DNA of 64,000 nucleotides from Allofournierella massiliensis (GTDB taxonomy: Bacteria; Bacillota; Clostridia; Oscillospirales; Ruminococcaceae): assembly GCF_021531255.1 (NCBI RefSeq), contig NZ_JAFBIO010000006.1:1-64000 (forward strand). The letters run 5' to 3'. Of the stretch, positions 63,517 to 64,000 are shown piece after piece (positions within the stretch are counted from its first letter, which is position 1; the number at the start of each line of letters is the position of its first letter). The notes under the pieces are model-generated. The model worked only from the letters and a program-made list of their open reading frames with translations, was not told the origin of the DNA and did no database searches. The position numbers and the translations under genes are program-made.

Positions 63517-64000
63517 TTACATGCTTTCGTGGAAGGTACGCTTGATCACTTCCAGCTGCTGTTCCCGGGAAAGGCGGTTGAAGTTTACCGCATAGCCGGA
63601 AACCCGGATGGTGAGGGTGGGGTACTGCTCGGGATGCTCCATGGCATTCAGCAATACCTGACGGTCCAGCACGTTCACATTCAGGTGGTGGGCTCCCTGC
63701 ACAAAATATCCGTCCAGGATGGAGACCAGGTTGCCGGTGCGCTGGGCCTGGTTCTTGCCCAGGGCGCCCGGCACAATGGAGAAGGTGTTGGAAACGCCGT
63801 CCTGGCAGACCGCCCGGTAGGGGATCTTGGCCACCGAGTTCAGGCTGGCCAGGGCGCCGTTCTCGTCCCGCCCGTGCATGGGGTTGGCGCCGGGGGCAAA
63901 GGGCTCACCGGCCTTGCGGCCGTCCGGGGTGGCGCCGGTCTTTTTGCCGTACATCACGTTGCTGGTGATGGTGAGGGCCGAAAGGGTGTGGATAGCGTTC
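63517..64000 (-). CDS. pflB: Pyruvate formate-lyase, C-terminal part (runs off window)
   Basis: The frame is open to the right edge; 160 codons are visible and the start lies outside. It cleaves pyruvate with CoA to acetyl-CoA and formate by a glycyl radical. The radical motif [12 protein letters not shown] (~30 residues before the stop) carries the Gly. [32 protein letters not shown] and [25 protein letters not shown] are typical of PflB proper rather than other glycyl-radical lyases. Implies mixed-acid anaerobic fermentation. Needs the activase PflA, not in the window. Confidence 0.95.
   Translation of the reverse strand, partial: NAIHTLSALTITSNVMYGKKTGATPDGRKAGEPFAPGANPMHGRDENGALASLNSVAKIPYRAVCQDGVSNTFSIVPGALGKNQAQRTGNLVSILDGYFVQGAHHLNVNVLDRQVLLNAMEHPEQYPTLTIRVSGYAVNFNRLSREQQLEVIKRTFHESM

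Overview
The window is a GC-rich, gene-dense bacterial chromosome segment that reads as a Gram-positive, anaerobic member of the Clostridia, most likely an Oscillospiraceae (Faecalibacterium/Gemmiger/Subdoligranulum-like) gut bacterium. The grounds are a class 1B dihydroorotate dehydrogenase with PyrK, pyruvate phosphate dikinase, pyruvate formate-lyase, meso-DAP dehydrogenase, a DarA-type cyclic-di-AMP receptor, a T-box leader, THF and yybP-ykoY riboswitches, strong AGGAGG ribosome binding sites and sigma-A-like promoters. This placement is inference; there is no rRNA in the window. I see no tRNA, CRISPR array, insertion sequence, phage gene or origin.

Layout. 1-5.7 kb: cell-surface genes (5'-open GH25 lysozyme, GT2 glycosyltransferase, membrane SDR of the CapD/PglF type, and an initiating phosphoglycosyl transferase). 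5.8-10.2 kb, minus strand: small membrane protein, upp, rpiB, tsaB, tsaE and a GtrII-like membrane glucosyltransferase. 10.4-13.3 kb: hotdog thioesterase, SpoU rRNA/tRNA methyltransferase, and a MarR-FUSC pair under a 37-bp palindromic operator, the FUSC gene being frameshifted in a G tract. 13.6-16.3 kb: ppdK. 16.6-22.7 kb: stand-alone GlmU acetyltransferase domain, pth, mfd and a SurA/PrsA-like lipoprotein. 22.9-32.0 kb: pyrimidine cluster pyrC-pyrF-pyrK-pyrD-pyrE-carA-carB behind a leader carrying an intrinsic terminator; pyrB is not here. 32.0-36.3 kb: a yybP-ykoY (Mn2+) riboswitch controlling a half-size ion-transporter-superfamily permease, then hup, darA, a DEAD-box helicase, a broken MerR-type regulator with a textbook 19-bp-spacer operator, and a YbjQ protein. 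36.4-44.2 kb: amidohydrolase, GtrB-like glycosyltransferase, M3 peptidase, ddh, GNAT, a THF riboswitch with folT, and an HD-domain protein. 44.3-49.5 kb: BMP-type nucleoside ABC importer. 49.7-52.8 kb: a decayed MacAB-type efflux locus. 52.9-58.7 kb: MATE pump, exonuclease III, DUF368 (PopT-like), MFS exporter and zinc-dependent phospholipase C-like protein. 58.8-61.4 kb: a T-box (specifier probably CUC, Leu) controlling an unrecognised 180-aa protein and CstA. 61.5-64 kb: MATE/MarR pair and the 3' end of pflB.

How the genes work together. Nucleotide supply is a clear theme: de novo pyrimidine synthesis, uracil salvage and a BMP nucleoside importer. RNA-based control is dense, with four cis-acting RNA devices in 37 kb: the pyr leader terminator, the Mn2+ riboswitch, the THF riboswitch and the T-box. 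The two most interesting units are the Mn2+-riboswitch-controlled half permease, a candidate minimal manganese exporter, and the T-box-controlled hypothetical-cstA operon, a candidate amino-acid-starvation peptide uptake unit.

A second theme is lesions. FUSC, the MerR regulator and the adaptor gene carry frameshifts. The adaptor is also fused to a headless ABC ATPase, and the neighbouring permease lacks an internal block. Whether these are real decay or assembly/base-calling faults cannot be told from the sequence alone.
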